From contig NZ_FUYP01000008.1 in NCBI RefSeq assembly GCF_900168005.1, positions 1 through 64,000 on the forward strand: a stretch of 64,000 nt of DNA, read 5' to 3'. A program made the position numbers and the translations under genes. The notes beneath the pieces were generated by a model. The model searched no databases. It was given only the letters and a program-made list of their open reading frames with translations, and was not told the origin of the DNA. Shown piece after piece: positions 34,311 to 42,707 of the stretch. Origin of the DNA: Sphingopyxis flava. Lineage in GTDB: Bacteria > Pseudomonadota > Alphaproteobacteria > Sphingomonadales > Sphingomonadaceae. Every line of letters starts with the position of its first letter. Positions within the stretch are counted from its first letter, which is position 1.

Positions 34311-36677
34311 TCAGGCCGCGGCGCTGGAGCGCGGTTCAGGAGCCCTGAAGAGGGTGAGCACCTCGCCCGCGGGCATCGGGCGGCCGTAGTAATAGCCCTG
34401 GATATTGCTGCAGCCAAGGCTGCGGATCGTTTCCACCTCGCGCTCGGTCTCGGCGCCTTCTGCCGTGGTTGCCATGCCGAGGCTGTCGGCGAGCGCGACG
34501 ACGGCGCGGATGATCGCGATCGACTCGGTGTGCCCCTTGGCGGCGCCGACGACGAAGGTCCGATCGACCTTGATCGTCGAAAATTGTGTCTTGCGAAGAT
34601 AGCCGAGCGATGAATAGCCGGTCCCGAAATCGTCGAGGCTGAGACGGATGCCGAGCGCGATGAGCTGGTCGAGCAATTGGGCCGCGCCCCCGCCGTCGCG
34701 CAGGAACACGCTTTCGGTCACCTCGATCTCGAGCCTTTGGGGTGGAAGACCGCTCTGAGCGAGCGCGGAGACGACGAGCGAGGCAAAATTGGGGTCGGTA
34801 AGCTGTTCGGCCGAAACGTTGATCGCGACCTTCAGGTTCGAGGGCCAGCGCATCGCCTCGGCGCAGGCATTGCGCAGCACCCATTCGCCGATCGGCGCGA
34901 TCAGCCGGCTGTCCTCGGCAAGCGGGATGAAGCGGGCAGGCGAGACGTTTCCGAGCGTCTGGTTGTTCCAGCGGATGAGCGCCTCGAACCCGTTGAGCGT
35001 GCCATCTTCCGCTGTTACCACGGGCTGATAGTAAAGCTCGAATTCGCGGCGCTCGAGCGCGCCGCGCAATTCCTGCTCCATCACCCGCCGCTCCTCCGCC
35101 TGCGCGTGGAGCGAAGCCACATAGGGGGCGACGACATTGCCGCCCTTGTCCTTCGACTTGTACAGCGCAAGGTCGGCGTTGCGGGTGAGCGTTTCGACCG
35201 TCGCGCCGTCGTGCGGGCCCATCGCATAACCGATGCTCGCGCCGACGAAGAGTTGATGATTGTCGACGACATAAGGACGGCTCAGAACCGCGATGATCCG
35301 ATGCGCGATCGCTTCGGCCTCGGCTGCGGAGCTGACGTCGTGGAGCACCACCGCGAACTCGTCTCCGCCGAGCCGGCCGCAGGTCATGTCGCTGCCCATC
35401 AGGCTCTTGAGCCGGGTCGCAACCTGCGCGAGCAGCTGGTCGCCGATCGGGTGGCCGAGCGTATCATTGACTGCCTTGAAGCGGTCGAGGTCGATCATCA
35501 TGAGCGCGCAGCGGGCTTTCATGCCCTGAGCATGCGCGAGCGCGCGACCGAGGTCTTCGTGCAGGCTCAGCCGGTTGGGAAGGCCCGTGAGGTTGTCGAA
35601 ACGGGCCATGCGGGCGATCTGCTCGGCCGATGCGCGCTGTTCGGTAACGTCGGAACCGACCCCGCGGAAACCGAGAAACTTGCTCTGATCATCGAGCCTC
35701 GGCGACGCGGAGAGTTCCCACCAGTGCGGCTTGCCGCCGATCGTCACCGGGACGATCAGGTTGGAAAAGCTTTCGCGTCTTTTCAGGCGTTCGGCCAGAT
35801 CGTGAAGGCTCTTGGGAAAGTCGCCGGTTTCCCAGGCATCGCCTGCAAGCGCCTGAAGCAGCGGCATGCCTTCGAGGGCATCGGGCGACGCACCGAATGC
35901 AAAGGCGAGGCGCGGGGAGACGTGAACGAGGCGCCGGCTGTTATCGGTCTGCCACAGCCAGTCGGCCGATGTTTCCTCGAATTCGCGCAGCAGCAGGCTG
36001 ACCGTTTCGGTCTTCTCGTGCAGCGTCTCTTCTGCCCGGCGAAAGCGGATGTGGTTTTGCGCGAAGCGGACGCAGAAGCCGCAAAGAAGGAGCCCCGCAA
36101 CGAGCGCGATCACGGCGAGTTGCGGCGCTCCGGCGAGCACCAGCGCCGCCGCAGCGGACAGGCTGACGGGCAGGATGAAAAGCGCGCATGCGAGCGGAAG
36201 GCTGTGCGCGACCATCGCGAGAGTCAGCATCATCAGCAATGCGATCGGCCAGAGCGACAGGACATGTCCGAGCGTTGGCGATACACCCTCGAACCAGAAG
36301 GGAGCCGACCAGAGAAGCGCCGAATAGAGGGCGTGGCGGTGACAGAGCCGGAAGATCGAGGCGCTCGAGAGTTTTGGATCTCCGAGCGGCAGAACGGCAA
36401 AGGAGCGACTGGACCAGAGGCTGAACAGCAGCGCGGTCGTCAGCCAGCCGCCCGCAAGACCCCAGGGCAGGCGAGTCACCATGGTGAAGGCAGCGACGAG
36501 CGCCATGCCGATGCCCATCCACAGCCGCAGCTTCCCCTTGCCGCGGAGCGGAGCGAGCTGAAGCTGGCGCAGGTCACCGCCATCCTCGTTTCTCGGGCTC
36601 AGTCCCATCAGGGCGCGGGCGGAAACATCGTCGGCCGGTTTATGGTCGGTTAGCAGGCTCGTCACAAAGCCCGTCAT
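34311..36677 (-). CDS. Membrane GGDEF-EAL protein with PAS domain
   Basis: The 788-residue cyclic-di-GMP protein has about five or six membrane helices (55-210), a PAS domain (225-345), GGDEF (350-510) and EAL (530-780). The active site GGDEF is intact (CGRLGGDEFAVVL). The EAL part shows FEALIRW, NVSAEQL, DDFGTGYSSLGYL, IKVDRTFV and GCSNIQGYYYGRPM, but the usual VAEGVET is TAEGAET. It could both make and cleave c-di-GMP. The membrane part may receive the signal. No partner gene adjoins it. Confidence 0.93.
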   Translation of the reverse strand: MTGFVTSLLTDHKPADDVSARALMGLSPRNEDGGDLRQLQLAPLRGKGKLRLWMGIGMALVAAFTMVTRLPWGLAGGWLTTALLFSLWSSRSFAVLPLGDPKLSSASIFRLCHRHALYSALLWSAPFWFEGVSPTLGHVLSLWPIALLMMLTLAMVAHSLPLACALFILPVSLSAAAALVLAGAPQLAVIALVAGLLLCGFCVRFAQNHIRFRRAEETLHEKTETVSLLLREFEETSADWLWQTDNSRRLVHVSPRLAFAFGASPDALEGMPLLQALAGDAWETGDFPKSLHDLAERLKRRESFSNLIVPVTIGGKPHWWELSASPRLDDQSKFLGFRGVGSDVTEQRASAEQIARMARFDNLTGLPNRLSLHEDLGRALAHAQGMKARCALMMIDLDRFKAVNDTLGHPIGDQLLAQVATRLKSLMGSDMTCGRLGGDEFAVVLHDVSSAAEAEAIAHRIIAVLSRPYVVDNHQLFVGASIGYAMGPHDGATVETLTRNADLALYKSKDKGGNVVAPYVASLHAQAEERRVMEQELRGALERREFELYYQPVVTAEDGTLNGFEALIRWNNQTLGNVSPARFIPLAEDSRLIAPIGEWVLRNACAEAMRWPSNLKVAINVSAEQLTDPNFASLVVSALAQSGLPPQRLEIEVTESVFLRDGGGAAQLLDQLIALGIRLSLDDFGTGYSSLGYLRKTQFSTIKVDRTFVVGAAKGHTESIAIIRAVVALADSLGMATTAEGAETEREVETIRSLGCSNIQGYYYGRPMPAGEVLTLFRAPEPRSSAAA

Positions 36678-36893
36678 AACGGCGCAGGGTTACCCGATGG
36701 TAACCGCGGCCGCGCTCCCCGGGAGCAATCTGTGCCGCTGCGGGACGAAAAGGCGAGGGCGTGCCGGGGCGGTGAACCTCCCCTCGAGCGCAGCGAACCA
36801 ATTTGGGCCATCGGCGGCGGTAAGCTATGCCGATGGCCGGATGCGAGCCCGCGGCCTCGAGATCGTCGCATGAAGGATCGGAGGAGGGGGCCT

Positions 36894-38645
36894 CTACGCC
36901 GCGACCGCGAAGGGCTGGATTTCGCCGGCAAGATATTGCGCACGCGCCTTCGACCGACTGAGCTTGCCCGAACTCGTGCGCGGAAGCGTGCGCGGCGGGA
37001 TGAGTTCGACAAGGCAGTTCATGCCGGTGATCGCCCGGACGCGGTCGCGAATCGTCTCGCGCAGCGCAAGGCGCTCGGCCTCGTCGCTCGTGCGGCACTG
37101 GACGAGCACCGCGGGTGTCTCCTCGCCGCCCGGCGCGGTAATTGCGAAGGCGGCGATGTCGCCCGACTTGAAGCCGGGAAGCTGCTCGACCGCCCATTCG
37201 ATGTCCTGCGGCCAGTGATTCTTGCCATTGATGATGATCATGTCCTTGGCGCGGCCCACGACATAGACATAGCCGTCCGACAGATAGCCCATGTCGCCCG
37301 TGTCGAGCCATCCGTCCGACATGCACGCGGCGGTCGCCTCGGGGTCGCGGTAATAGCCGGTCATCAGCGACGGGCCCGTGCACCAGATCTTGCCGACCGT
37401 CTGGTCAGGAAGAATGTTTCCGGCCTCGTCGCGTACCTCGATTACCATATCCTTGACGGCCTTGCCGCAGTTGACGATCGCGCGGTAGCGGGTCGGCCGC
37501 CCGGCGTCGCCAGTGCCGCCCGACAGCTCGGTCTCCTCGACCAGTTCAACCACGATGCCTTCGCCCGGCGGCATGATGCTGACCGCGAGCGTTGCCTCGG
37601 CAAGGCCATAGCTCGGCAGGAAGGCACTCGCCTTGAAGCCGGCTTCGCCAAAGGCGTCGACGAAGCTCTGCATCACGTCGGGGCGGATCATGTCGGCGCC
37701 ATTGCCGGCGACGCGCCAGCGCGAAAGGTCGAAACGCTCGGCGACATTGGTCTGGCTGGAAATGCGCCGCGCGCAGATGTCATAGCCGAAGGTCGGCGAA
37801 TAGCTGAGGGTCGTGCCCTGGTTCCGGCTGATCAGATCGAGCCAGGCGAGCGGTCGCCGCGCGAAATCTTCGGTCTTGAGATAGTCGACCGACACCTGGT
37901 TCGCGACCGGCGACAGGAAGCAGCCGACAAGGCCCATATCATGATACCAGGGGAGCCACGACACGCATCGGTCGCTGTCCTGCAACTGCATGCCATGCGC
38001 GTGCGCTGACAGATTGTTGAGGAGCGCGGCATGGGTCACCGCAACGCCGTGCGGAAAGCGCGTCGAGCCGCTGCTGTACTGAAGATAGCAGGTGGCATCG
38101 GGCTTCTGCTCCGGCAGATCCGCGACGGGGGCCGCGCGGTTCTCGAATTCGCTCCAGTCGGCGGGGGTGACTCCCTTCGCCTCGGCCGCTTCGGTCGCCA
38201 TCGCCGCAATCTCGGGCGGGAAGAAAAGCATGGCCGGGTCGCAGCTTGAAAGCTGCACGGTGAGCTGGCCGACATAGGATTCGCGGCCGCCGAAGCTGGT
38301 CGGCAGCGGCAGCGGGACCGGCCATGCTCCCGCGTAGATGGTGCCAAAGAAGAGCGCGGCGAATTCGGGGCCGGTTTCCGCGATCAGCGCGATGCGGTCG
38401 CCCGGCTTGATGCCCGCGGCAATGAGCCGATAGGCGGCGCGCTTCGCATCTTCCTTGAGCTCGCGATAGCTGTAGGCGCGAACGAGCTTGCCGCGCGGAT
38501 CGTGAAAATTCAGTCCGCGCGTGCCCGCGGCAGCGTAATCAAGTGCTTCGCCCACGGTCGAAAAGTCCGAGAAGCGGCGCGGCTGCGCGCATTCGGTGGG
38601 CGTGGGGACGCGTTCGTCCGCGGCGACGTTATTTTTTTCTGTCAT
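36894..38645 (-). CDS. Fatty-acyl-AMP ligase (FAAL, FadD32-like)
   Basis: The 583-residue adenylate-forming enzyme has SYRELKEDAKRAAYRLIAAGIKPGDRIALIAETG, the ATP-binding QYSSGSTRFPHGVAVTH, the YHDMGLVG motif and DTGDMGYLSDGYVYVVGRAKDMIIINGKNHWPQDIE with the FAAL-type NGKNHWPQDIE variant. FAALs activate fatty acids as acyl-AMP for transfer to carrier proteins. No acyl carrier protein, polyketide synthase or peptide synthetase is in the window, so its acceptor is unknown. The start is uncertain: the ATG at 38645 (MTEKNNV) has no ribosome site but is preceded by CACCTCCT, and ATGs at 38690 and 38708 are in frame. Confidence 0.9.
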   Translation of the reverse strand: MTEKNNVAADERVPTPTECAQPRRFSDFSTVGEALDYAAAGTRGLNFHDPRGKLVRAYSYRELKEDAKRAAYRLIAAGIKPGDRIALIAETGPEFAALFFGTIYAGAWPVPLPLPTSFGGRESYVGQLTVQLSSCDPAMLFFPPEIAAMATEAAEAKGVTPADWSEFENRAAPVADLPEQKPDATCYLQYSSGSTRFPHGVAVTHAALLNNLSAHAHGMQLQDSDRCVSWLPWYHDMGLVGCFLSPVANQVSVDYLKTEDFARRPLAWLDLISRNQGTTLSYSPTFGYDICARRISSQTNVAERFDLSRWRVAGNGADMIRPDVMQSFVDAFGEAGFKASAFLPSYGLAEATLAVSIMPPGEGIVVELVEETELSGGTGDAGRPTRYRAIVNCGKAVKDMVIEVRDEAGNILPDQTVGKIWCTGPSLMTGYYRDPEATAACMSDGWLDTGDMGYLSDGYVYVVGRAKDMIIINGKNHWPQDIEWAVEQLPGFKSGDIAAFAITAPGGEETPAVLVQCRTSDEAERLALRETIRDRVRAITGMNCLVELIPPRTLPRTSSGKLSRSKARAQYLAGEIQPFAVAA

Positions 38646-38823
38646 AGGAGGTGCACAGTCCCGGGAAGCGGGGCGCGGGGCAACAAGCATCTCATCTTTC
38701 GGACCCATGACGCGCTCGGCGATCCCTTGCAAGTGGAACAAATCGGCCCTTTTCGGACCTTGTTGATCCGATATGGCGGCGCTGGTCGTTCTCAATCGGG
38801 CTTGACTGTGGCATAAACATGGC

Positions 38824-39396
38824 ATGGGCCATGGCCACGTTCGATCCGTCCGACCGCGAAAACCCCTCGACGCCGCCCGGCTCGACGAGCTGGCGCTCGC
38901 CTATGTGGCGCGATTCGCGACCAGCCGGGCAAAGCTCGCGCGCTATCTTGCTCGAAAGATACGCGAATCGGACTGGAACGACGCAGCAGATGCCATGACG
39001 TCATGCGATGCGGCGGTTGCGAAGATGGAGCGGCTGGGTTTCGTTGACGACCAGCAATATGCTGCGATGCGCGGCGCCGCCATGACGCGTCGCGGCCTCG
39101 GCGAGCGCCGGGTGAGGGCGCAGCTGCGGGTCGACGGGATCGGCGAGGGTGACGCCGGGGAGGCGATCGAGAATGCAAAAATGGCGGCGCTCACGGCGGC
39201 GCTGGGCTTTGCGCGGCGGCGAAGGCTGGGCCCTTATGCCGGCGCCCGCGCGAGCGACCCCGCGCTGCGCGAGCGACAGGTCGCGGCTTTTGTCCGCGCC
39301 GGTCACTCGCCCAGCCTCGCGCGGCACATCCTCGCGATCGGTCCGGGCGACGAGGCGGCGCTGGCAGCGCTGGACGAGGCCGCGAGGCTCGATTAG
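38824..39396 (+). CDS. recX: RecX-family regulatory protein
   Basis: The 190-residue basic protein matches RecX: KPLDAARLDELALAYVARFATSRAKLARYLARKIRE, then KMERLGFVDDQQYAAMRGAAMTRRGLGERRVRAQLRVDGI and a third repeat ending SLARHILAI. RecX restrains RecA filaments in recombination and the SOS response. No recA is nearby, and the last repeat is poorly conserved, as in other alphaproteobacterial versions. It is divergent from the FAAL gene. Confidence 0.85.
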   Translation: MGHGHVRSVRPRKPLDAARLDELALAYVARFATSRAKLARYLARKIRESDWNDAADAMTSCDAAVAKMERLGFVDDQQYAAMRGAAMTRRGLGERRVRAQLRVDGIGEGDAGEAIENAKMAALTAALGFARRRRLGPYAGARASDPALRERQVAAFVRAGHSPSLARHILAIGPGDEAALAALDEAARLD

Positions 39397-39429
39397 GACC
39401 TGTGCCCTTTCTGGCAAAAGGAAGTGCCG

Positions 39430-39891
39430 ATGCGCGTGATCTTGACCGCTCTTGCTCTGACGATGGCGATGCCGATGGCGGCGTGCGCCCGCGACAGCGA
39501 CGCCCAGTCCGAAAGCACAGCGACGATTCCGCTGACAATCGAGGCGGGGGGCAAGACGCACAGTTTCAACGTCGAGGTCGCGCGCACCAGCGAGGAGCAG
39601 GCTCGCGGGCTGATGTTCCGAACCAGCCTTCCCGCCGACGGAGGCATGATCTTTCCCTTCCCGAAGCCCCGCGTCGCAAGCTTCTGGATGAAGAACACGC
39701 TGATTCCGCTCGACATGATCTTCATCCGATCTGACGGCAGCATCGACCGGATCGCCGAGAATACGATTCCCGAATCGCTCGATCCGGTGGTCAGCGGAGG
39801 GGAGGTTGCGGCCGTGCTCGAACTTGCCGGCGGCACCGCGGCGAAGATCGGCCTCGACGAGGAGGCAAGGGTCAGCTGGAAGGATCGTTGA
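39430..39891 (+). CDS. DUF192 family exported protein
   Basis: The 153-residue protein has a signal peptide with a possible lipobox (MAAC, Cys18) and a DUF192 domain: TIEAGGKTHSFNVEVARTSEEQARGLMFRTSLPADGGMIFPF, FWMKNTLIPLDMIFI and AVLELAGGTAAKIGL. The fold is a small beta-barrel; its role in bacteria is unknown. The ATG at 39430 follows an AAAGGAAG site; a GTG two codons earlier was rejected. It probably shares a transcript with recX, 33 bp upstream. Confidence 0.88.
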   Translation: MRVILTALALTMAMPMAACARDSDAQSESTATIPLTIEAGGKTHSFNVEVARTSEEQARGLMFRTSLPADGGMIFPFPKPRVASFWMKNTLIPLDMIFIRSDGSIDRIAENTIPESLDPVVSGGEVAAVLELAGGTAAKIGLDEEARVSWKDR

Positions 39892-39967
39892 GATCGGCGC
39901 ATAAACGGCCCCTTCGCACCCTTTCGCGCTTGCGAAGCGCACGGCCTTGCCTGTAAACGCCGCAGCC

Positions 39968-40354
39968 ATGAGCATCTTGGGCAAGATTTTCACCTGGTGG
40001 GACGGCGCGACCGTCGGCACATTATGGAATAGCTGGCGCACCGGCGAGAAGGTCGGCGAGGACGCGCTCGGCAACCGTTATTACCGCTCGCGCGACGGCA
40101 AGCGGCGCTGGGTCATCTACAAGGGGTCGAACGACGCGAGCCGCGTGCCGCCCGAATGGCACGGCTGGCTGCATCGCACGTTCGACGAACTGCCAGCCGA
40201 AGTGCTGCCCGCGCCGCGCGCGTGGCAGAAGGAGCCGACGCCGAACCTGACCGGAAGCCTCGGCGCCTATCGCCCCCAGGGTGCGCTCGAGCGCGGGGGA
40301 CGCCGCGCAGCAGCGACCGGCGATTATGAGGCCTGGCGGCCCGGCGCCGAGTGA
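39968..40354 (+). CDS. NDUFA12-family NADH:ubiquinone oxidoreductase accessory subunit
   Basis: The 128-residue protein has the NDUFA12/B17.2 signature: FTWWDGATVGTLWNSWRTGEKVGEDALGNRYYRSRDGKRRWVIYKGSNDASRVPPEWHGWLHRTFDELP. In mitochondria and alphaproteobacteria this subunit sits on the peripheral arm of complex I. The gene stands outside the nuo operon, as is usual. It is followed closely by the DUF2155 gene, an arrangement common in this class. Confidence 0.93.
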   Translation: MSILGKIFTWWDGATVGTLWNSWRTGEKVGEDALGNRYYRSRDGKRRWVIYKGSNDASRVPPEWHGWLHRTFDELPAEVLPAPRAWQKEPTPNLTGSLGAYRPQGALERGGRRAAATGDYEAWRPGAE

Positions 40355-40362
40355 GAGCCGCG

Positions 40363-41007
40363 ATGCCGCGCCCGCTCGTTCCCGCGCTTCTCCTGGCGCT
40401 GACGATTCCGGCGCTCGCGGGATGCGACCGGGCGAGCGACAAGCGTGGCGGCGAGGCCAAGACCGGCGAGATTGTGCGCTCCGAAGAAGTGCCGCAGGAA
40501 GTCGGCGGCATCGAAGGCGCGACCCCGATGGCCGAGCGCGCCGCGGTGCTGGGCCTGCTCAACAAGCGAAACGGGCTGGTGCGCGAGCTTGAGATGAAAC
40601 CGGGCGATACGGCGCGCGTCGGCCGCGCGATCGTGCGCCTTCGGGCCTGCGAACAGACTGCCCCCTGGGAGGATCCGCCGGAAACCGGCGCCTTCGTTCA
40701 ACTGAGCGTGCAGGATCAGCGGGACGACAAATGGTATCGTGTCTTTTCGGGCTGGATCTTCAAGGAACGGCCTGAACGCAACATCATCCAGCACCCCATC
40801 TTCGACGTTTATGTCAAAAGCTGCGCGATGACATATCCCGGCGGCGAGCCCGTCGCACCCTCGGCATCCAAAGCCGCATCGCCGGCCGCGCCCAAGGCGT
40901 CGAGCGCTCCCCAGTCGCCGGCGACGAATGGCGGTGAGGGAAGCTCAGCCCCGGCGGCAGCTGCGCCGCCTGCTCCTGCTCCGTCCGCGCCCGACAGCAC
41001 CGAATAG
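40363..41007 (+). CDS. DUF2155 lipoprotein
   Basis: The 214-residue protein has a lipobox LAGC (Cys22) and a DUF2155 core: GLLNKRNGLVRELEMKPGDTARVGRAIVRLRACEQTAPWEDPPETGAFVQLSV, then KWYRVFSGWIFKERPERNIIQHPIFDVYVKSC. The last 55 residues are a Pro/Ala/Ser-rich tail. The core is conserved in alphaproteobacteria and of unknown function. The stop TAG at 41005 lies 199 bp inside the antisense aat frame. A GTG at 40351 could give four extra residues. Confidence 0.88.
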   Translation: MPRPLVPALLLALTIPALAGCDRASDKRGGEAKTGEIVRSEEVPQEVGGIEGATPMAERAAVLGLLNKRNGLVRELEMKPGDTARVGRAIVRLRACEQTAPWEDPPETGAFVQLSVQDQRDDKWYRVFSGWIFKERPERNIIQHPIFDVYVKSCAMTYPGGEPVAPSASKAASPAAPKASSAPQSPATNGGEGSSAPAAAAPPAPAPSAPDSTE

Positions 41008-41576
41008 AGCCGCGCAAGATAATCGGCCTGCGGGATTTCGATCGCGCCGAGACTTGCAAGATGGGGCGTGATGAACTGGCAATCGAGCAATTGCCAGCCG
41101 CCCGCGCGTAGCCGGGCGACAAGATGCGCGAGCGCGACCTTCGAGGCATCGCGGGCCCGGCTGACCATCGATTCGCCGAAGAAGGCGCGCCCCAGGGACA
41201 CGCCATAAAGCCCTCCTGCAAGCTCGCCATCCAGCCAGCATTCGACGCTGTGGGCATGACCGAGCCGGAACAATCGCTCGTAGCTCGCCTTGATCACCGG
41301 ATTGATCCACGTCGTCGGCCGGTCAGGCGCGGGCTCGGCGCAGAGCGCGAGCATCTCGCTGAAAACCCTGTCGGTGGTGACGCGAAACCGGTCGGCGCAG
41401 ATCACCTTTTTGAGGCTGCGCGACAGGCGAAAGCCGTCGAGCGGCAGAATCGCGCGCAACCGCGGCTCGACCCAATGGACCGACGGGTCGTCGGCCCCAT
41501 CGGCCATCGGGAACAGCCCCTGCGCATAGGCACTAAGGAGCAGCGCGGGGTCGATCGTTTCCTGGTGCCGTGTCAG
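40809..41576 (-). CDS. aat: Leucyl/phenylalanyl-tRNA-protein transferase
   Basis: This enzyme adds Leu or Phe to N-terminal Arg/Lys, marking proteins for ClpAP by the N-degron route. Motifs: HWVEPRLRAILPLDGF, SYERLFRLGHAHSVECWLDGELAGGLYGVSLGRAFFGESM and LLDCQFITPHLASLGAIEIPQADYLARL. The first ATG (41507) would remove the conserved DPALLLSAYAQGLFP stretch just upstream. The only plausible upstream start is CTG at 41576, overlapping the TGA of the preceding methyltransferase gene, giving 255 residues. The C-terminal 60 or so residues, rich in Gly/Ala, are antisense to the DUF2155 gene and are not family-like; the functional protein probably ends before them. Confidence 0.9.
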   Translation of the reverse strand: MTRHQETIDPALLLSAYAQGLFPMADGADDPSVHWVEPRLRAILPLDGFRLSRSLKKVICADRFRVTTDRVFSEMLALCAEPAPDRPTTWINPVIKASYERLFRLGHAHSVECWLDGELAGGLYGVSLGRAFFGESMVSRARDASKVALAHLVARLRAGGWQLLDCQFITPHLASLGAIEIPQADYLARLYSVLSGADGAGAGGAAAAGAELPSPPFVAGDWGALDALGAAGDAALDAEGATGSPPGYVIAQLLT

Positions 41577-42400
41577 TTTGCAGGCTTCACGAATTTGAGG
41601 GTCATGCGGTCGGATTCGCCGATCGCGAGATAGGTGTCGCGGCCGACCTCCTTCTGGTTCAGCGTCGGAGGCAGCGTCCAGACCCCGCCCGGATAATCGT
41701 GCGTATCCTTGGGGTTGGCGTTGATCTCGCTTTCGCCCGCGAGCTTGAAGCCCGCCGCTTCGGCGAAGCCCACGATCGAGGAACGCTTCATATAGCCGCT
41801 TTTCTCCTCGAGCGCGGAATCCATCGTCTCGGGCAGCCGATGCTCGACCACGCCAAGCGTGCCGCCGGGTTTCAGCATCGCAAAAATCTGCCGGAATGCC
41901 TCGGCGGTGTTGTCGCTGCCGGAAAAGCGCCAGTTGTGGACGTTGCGGAAAGTCAGCACGACGTCCGCGCTGCCGTCGGGCACCTTCGTTCCGTCCTTGT
42001 GCGGGAATTCAGCTAGCTGGATCCTGCCATAGAGCTCGGGTCTTTCGGCCTTCCACGTCTCGACTGTCTTGAGCCGTCCTGCAGGGGCTGCCGCATAGAG
42101 GGTGCCGCCCCCCGTTTTTGCGAGCGGGGCGAGGATTTCGGTATACCAGCCCCCGCCTGGCCACAGTTCGACGATCGTGTGGCCCGGCCTTACGCCGAAA
42201 AAGCCAAGCGTTTCGGCAGGGTGGCGGTATGCGTCGCGCGCGATGTTTGCAGCCGTGCGGCTCGGCGCCGCGACAGCGGCTGCGATCGCGCCTTCGCCCT
42301 TTTCCGTCTTTTCTTGCGCTGCCGCGCCTCCTGCGAGTCCGCCGCACGCGGCGCAGGCTGCGATCAGAAGGGCACTTGCAACAGAAGGGAAATGACGCAT
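41573..42400 (-). CDS. Exported class I methyltransferase-fold protein
   Basis: The 275-residue protein has a signal peptide with a possible lipobox (IAAC, Cys16), then a Rossmann methyltransferase core: TIVELWPGGGWYTEILAP (motif I), FPHKDGTKVPDGSADVVLTFRNVHNW, and FAMLKPGGTLGVVEHR. It belongs to a family of periplasmic methyltransferase-like proteins with unknown substrates. SAM is not expected outside the cytoplasm, so catalysis is uncertain. Its stop overlaps the proposed aat start. Confidence 0.82.
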   Translation of the reverse strand: MRHFPSVASALLIAACAACGGLAGGAAAQEKTEKGEGAIAAAVAAPSRTAANIARDAYRHPAETLGFFGVRPGHTIVELWPGGGWYTEILAPLAKTGGGTLYAAAPAGRLKTVETWKAERPELYGRIQLAEFPHKDGTKVPDGSADVVLTFRNVHNWRFSGSDNTAEAFRQIFAMLKPGGTLGVVEHRLPETMDSALEEKSGYMKRSSIVGFAEAAGFKLAGESEINANPKDTHDYPGGVWTLPPTLNQKEVGRDTYLAIGESDRMTLKFVKPAN

Positions 42401-42479
42401 ATCCGCACCTCTCGGCTGGGGCGGACCGGCCGGGCCGGCTCCGCTCGGGAGCGGTCATAGTGCGAAGGGAGCGGGATCA

Positions 42480-42668
42480 ATGCAAGTGTCCATGCTGTCG
42501 GTCAGCATCGGCGCTGCTGCGCTGTTCGGTTTTGCTGAAATCGCCGATTGGCGCCGCCGCAATCGCCGCGACGTCGACAATGTCGGCTTCATGCCGTGGC
42601 GCGGCATCGCGCTCGCCTCGGCCGCGGTCGCGCTGCTCAGCGCCGCGGTGTGGCTTCATCAGGGATGA
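42480..42668 (+). CDS. Small two-helix membrane protein
   Basis: The 62-residue frame has two hydrophobic stretches (SIGAAALFGFAEIA and GIALASAAVALLSAAVWL) joined by the charged hinge DWRRRNRRDVDN, a pattern consistent with a hairpin inner-membrane peptide. It starts with ATG after the divergent methyltransferase gene and is preceded by AAGGGAGCGGGA, a plausible ribosome site. No family recognised; it could be spurious. Confidence 0.45.
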   Translation: MQVSMLSVSIGAAALFGFAEIADWRRRNRRDVDNVGFMPWRGIALASAAVALLSAAVWLHQG

Positions 42669-42707
42669 TCGCCCCCGCCCGCGGGAATGCCTGGCTGCTT
42701 TATCGGA

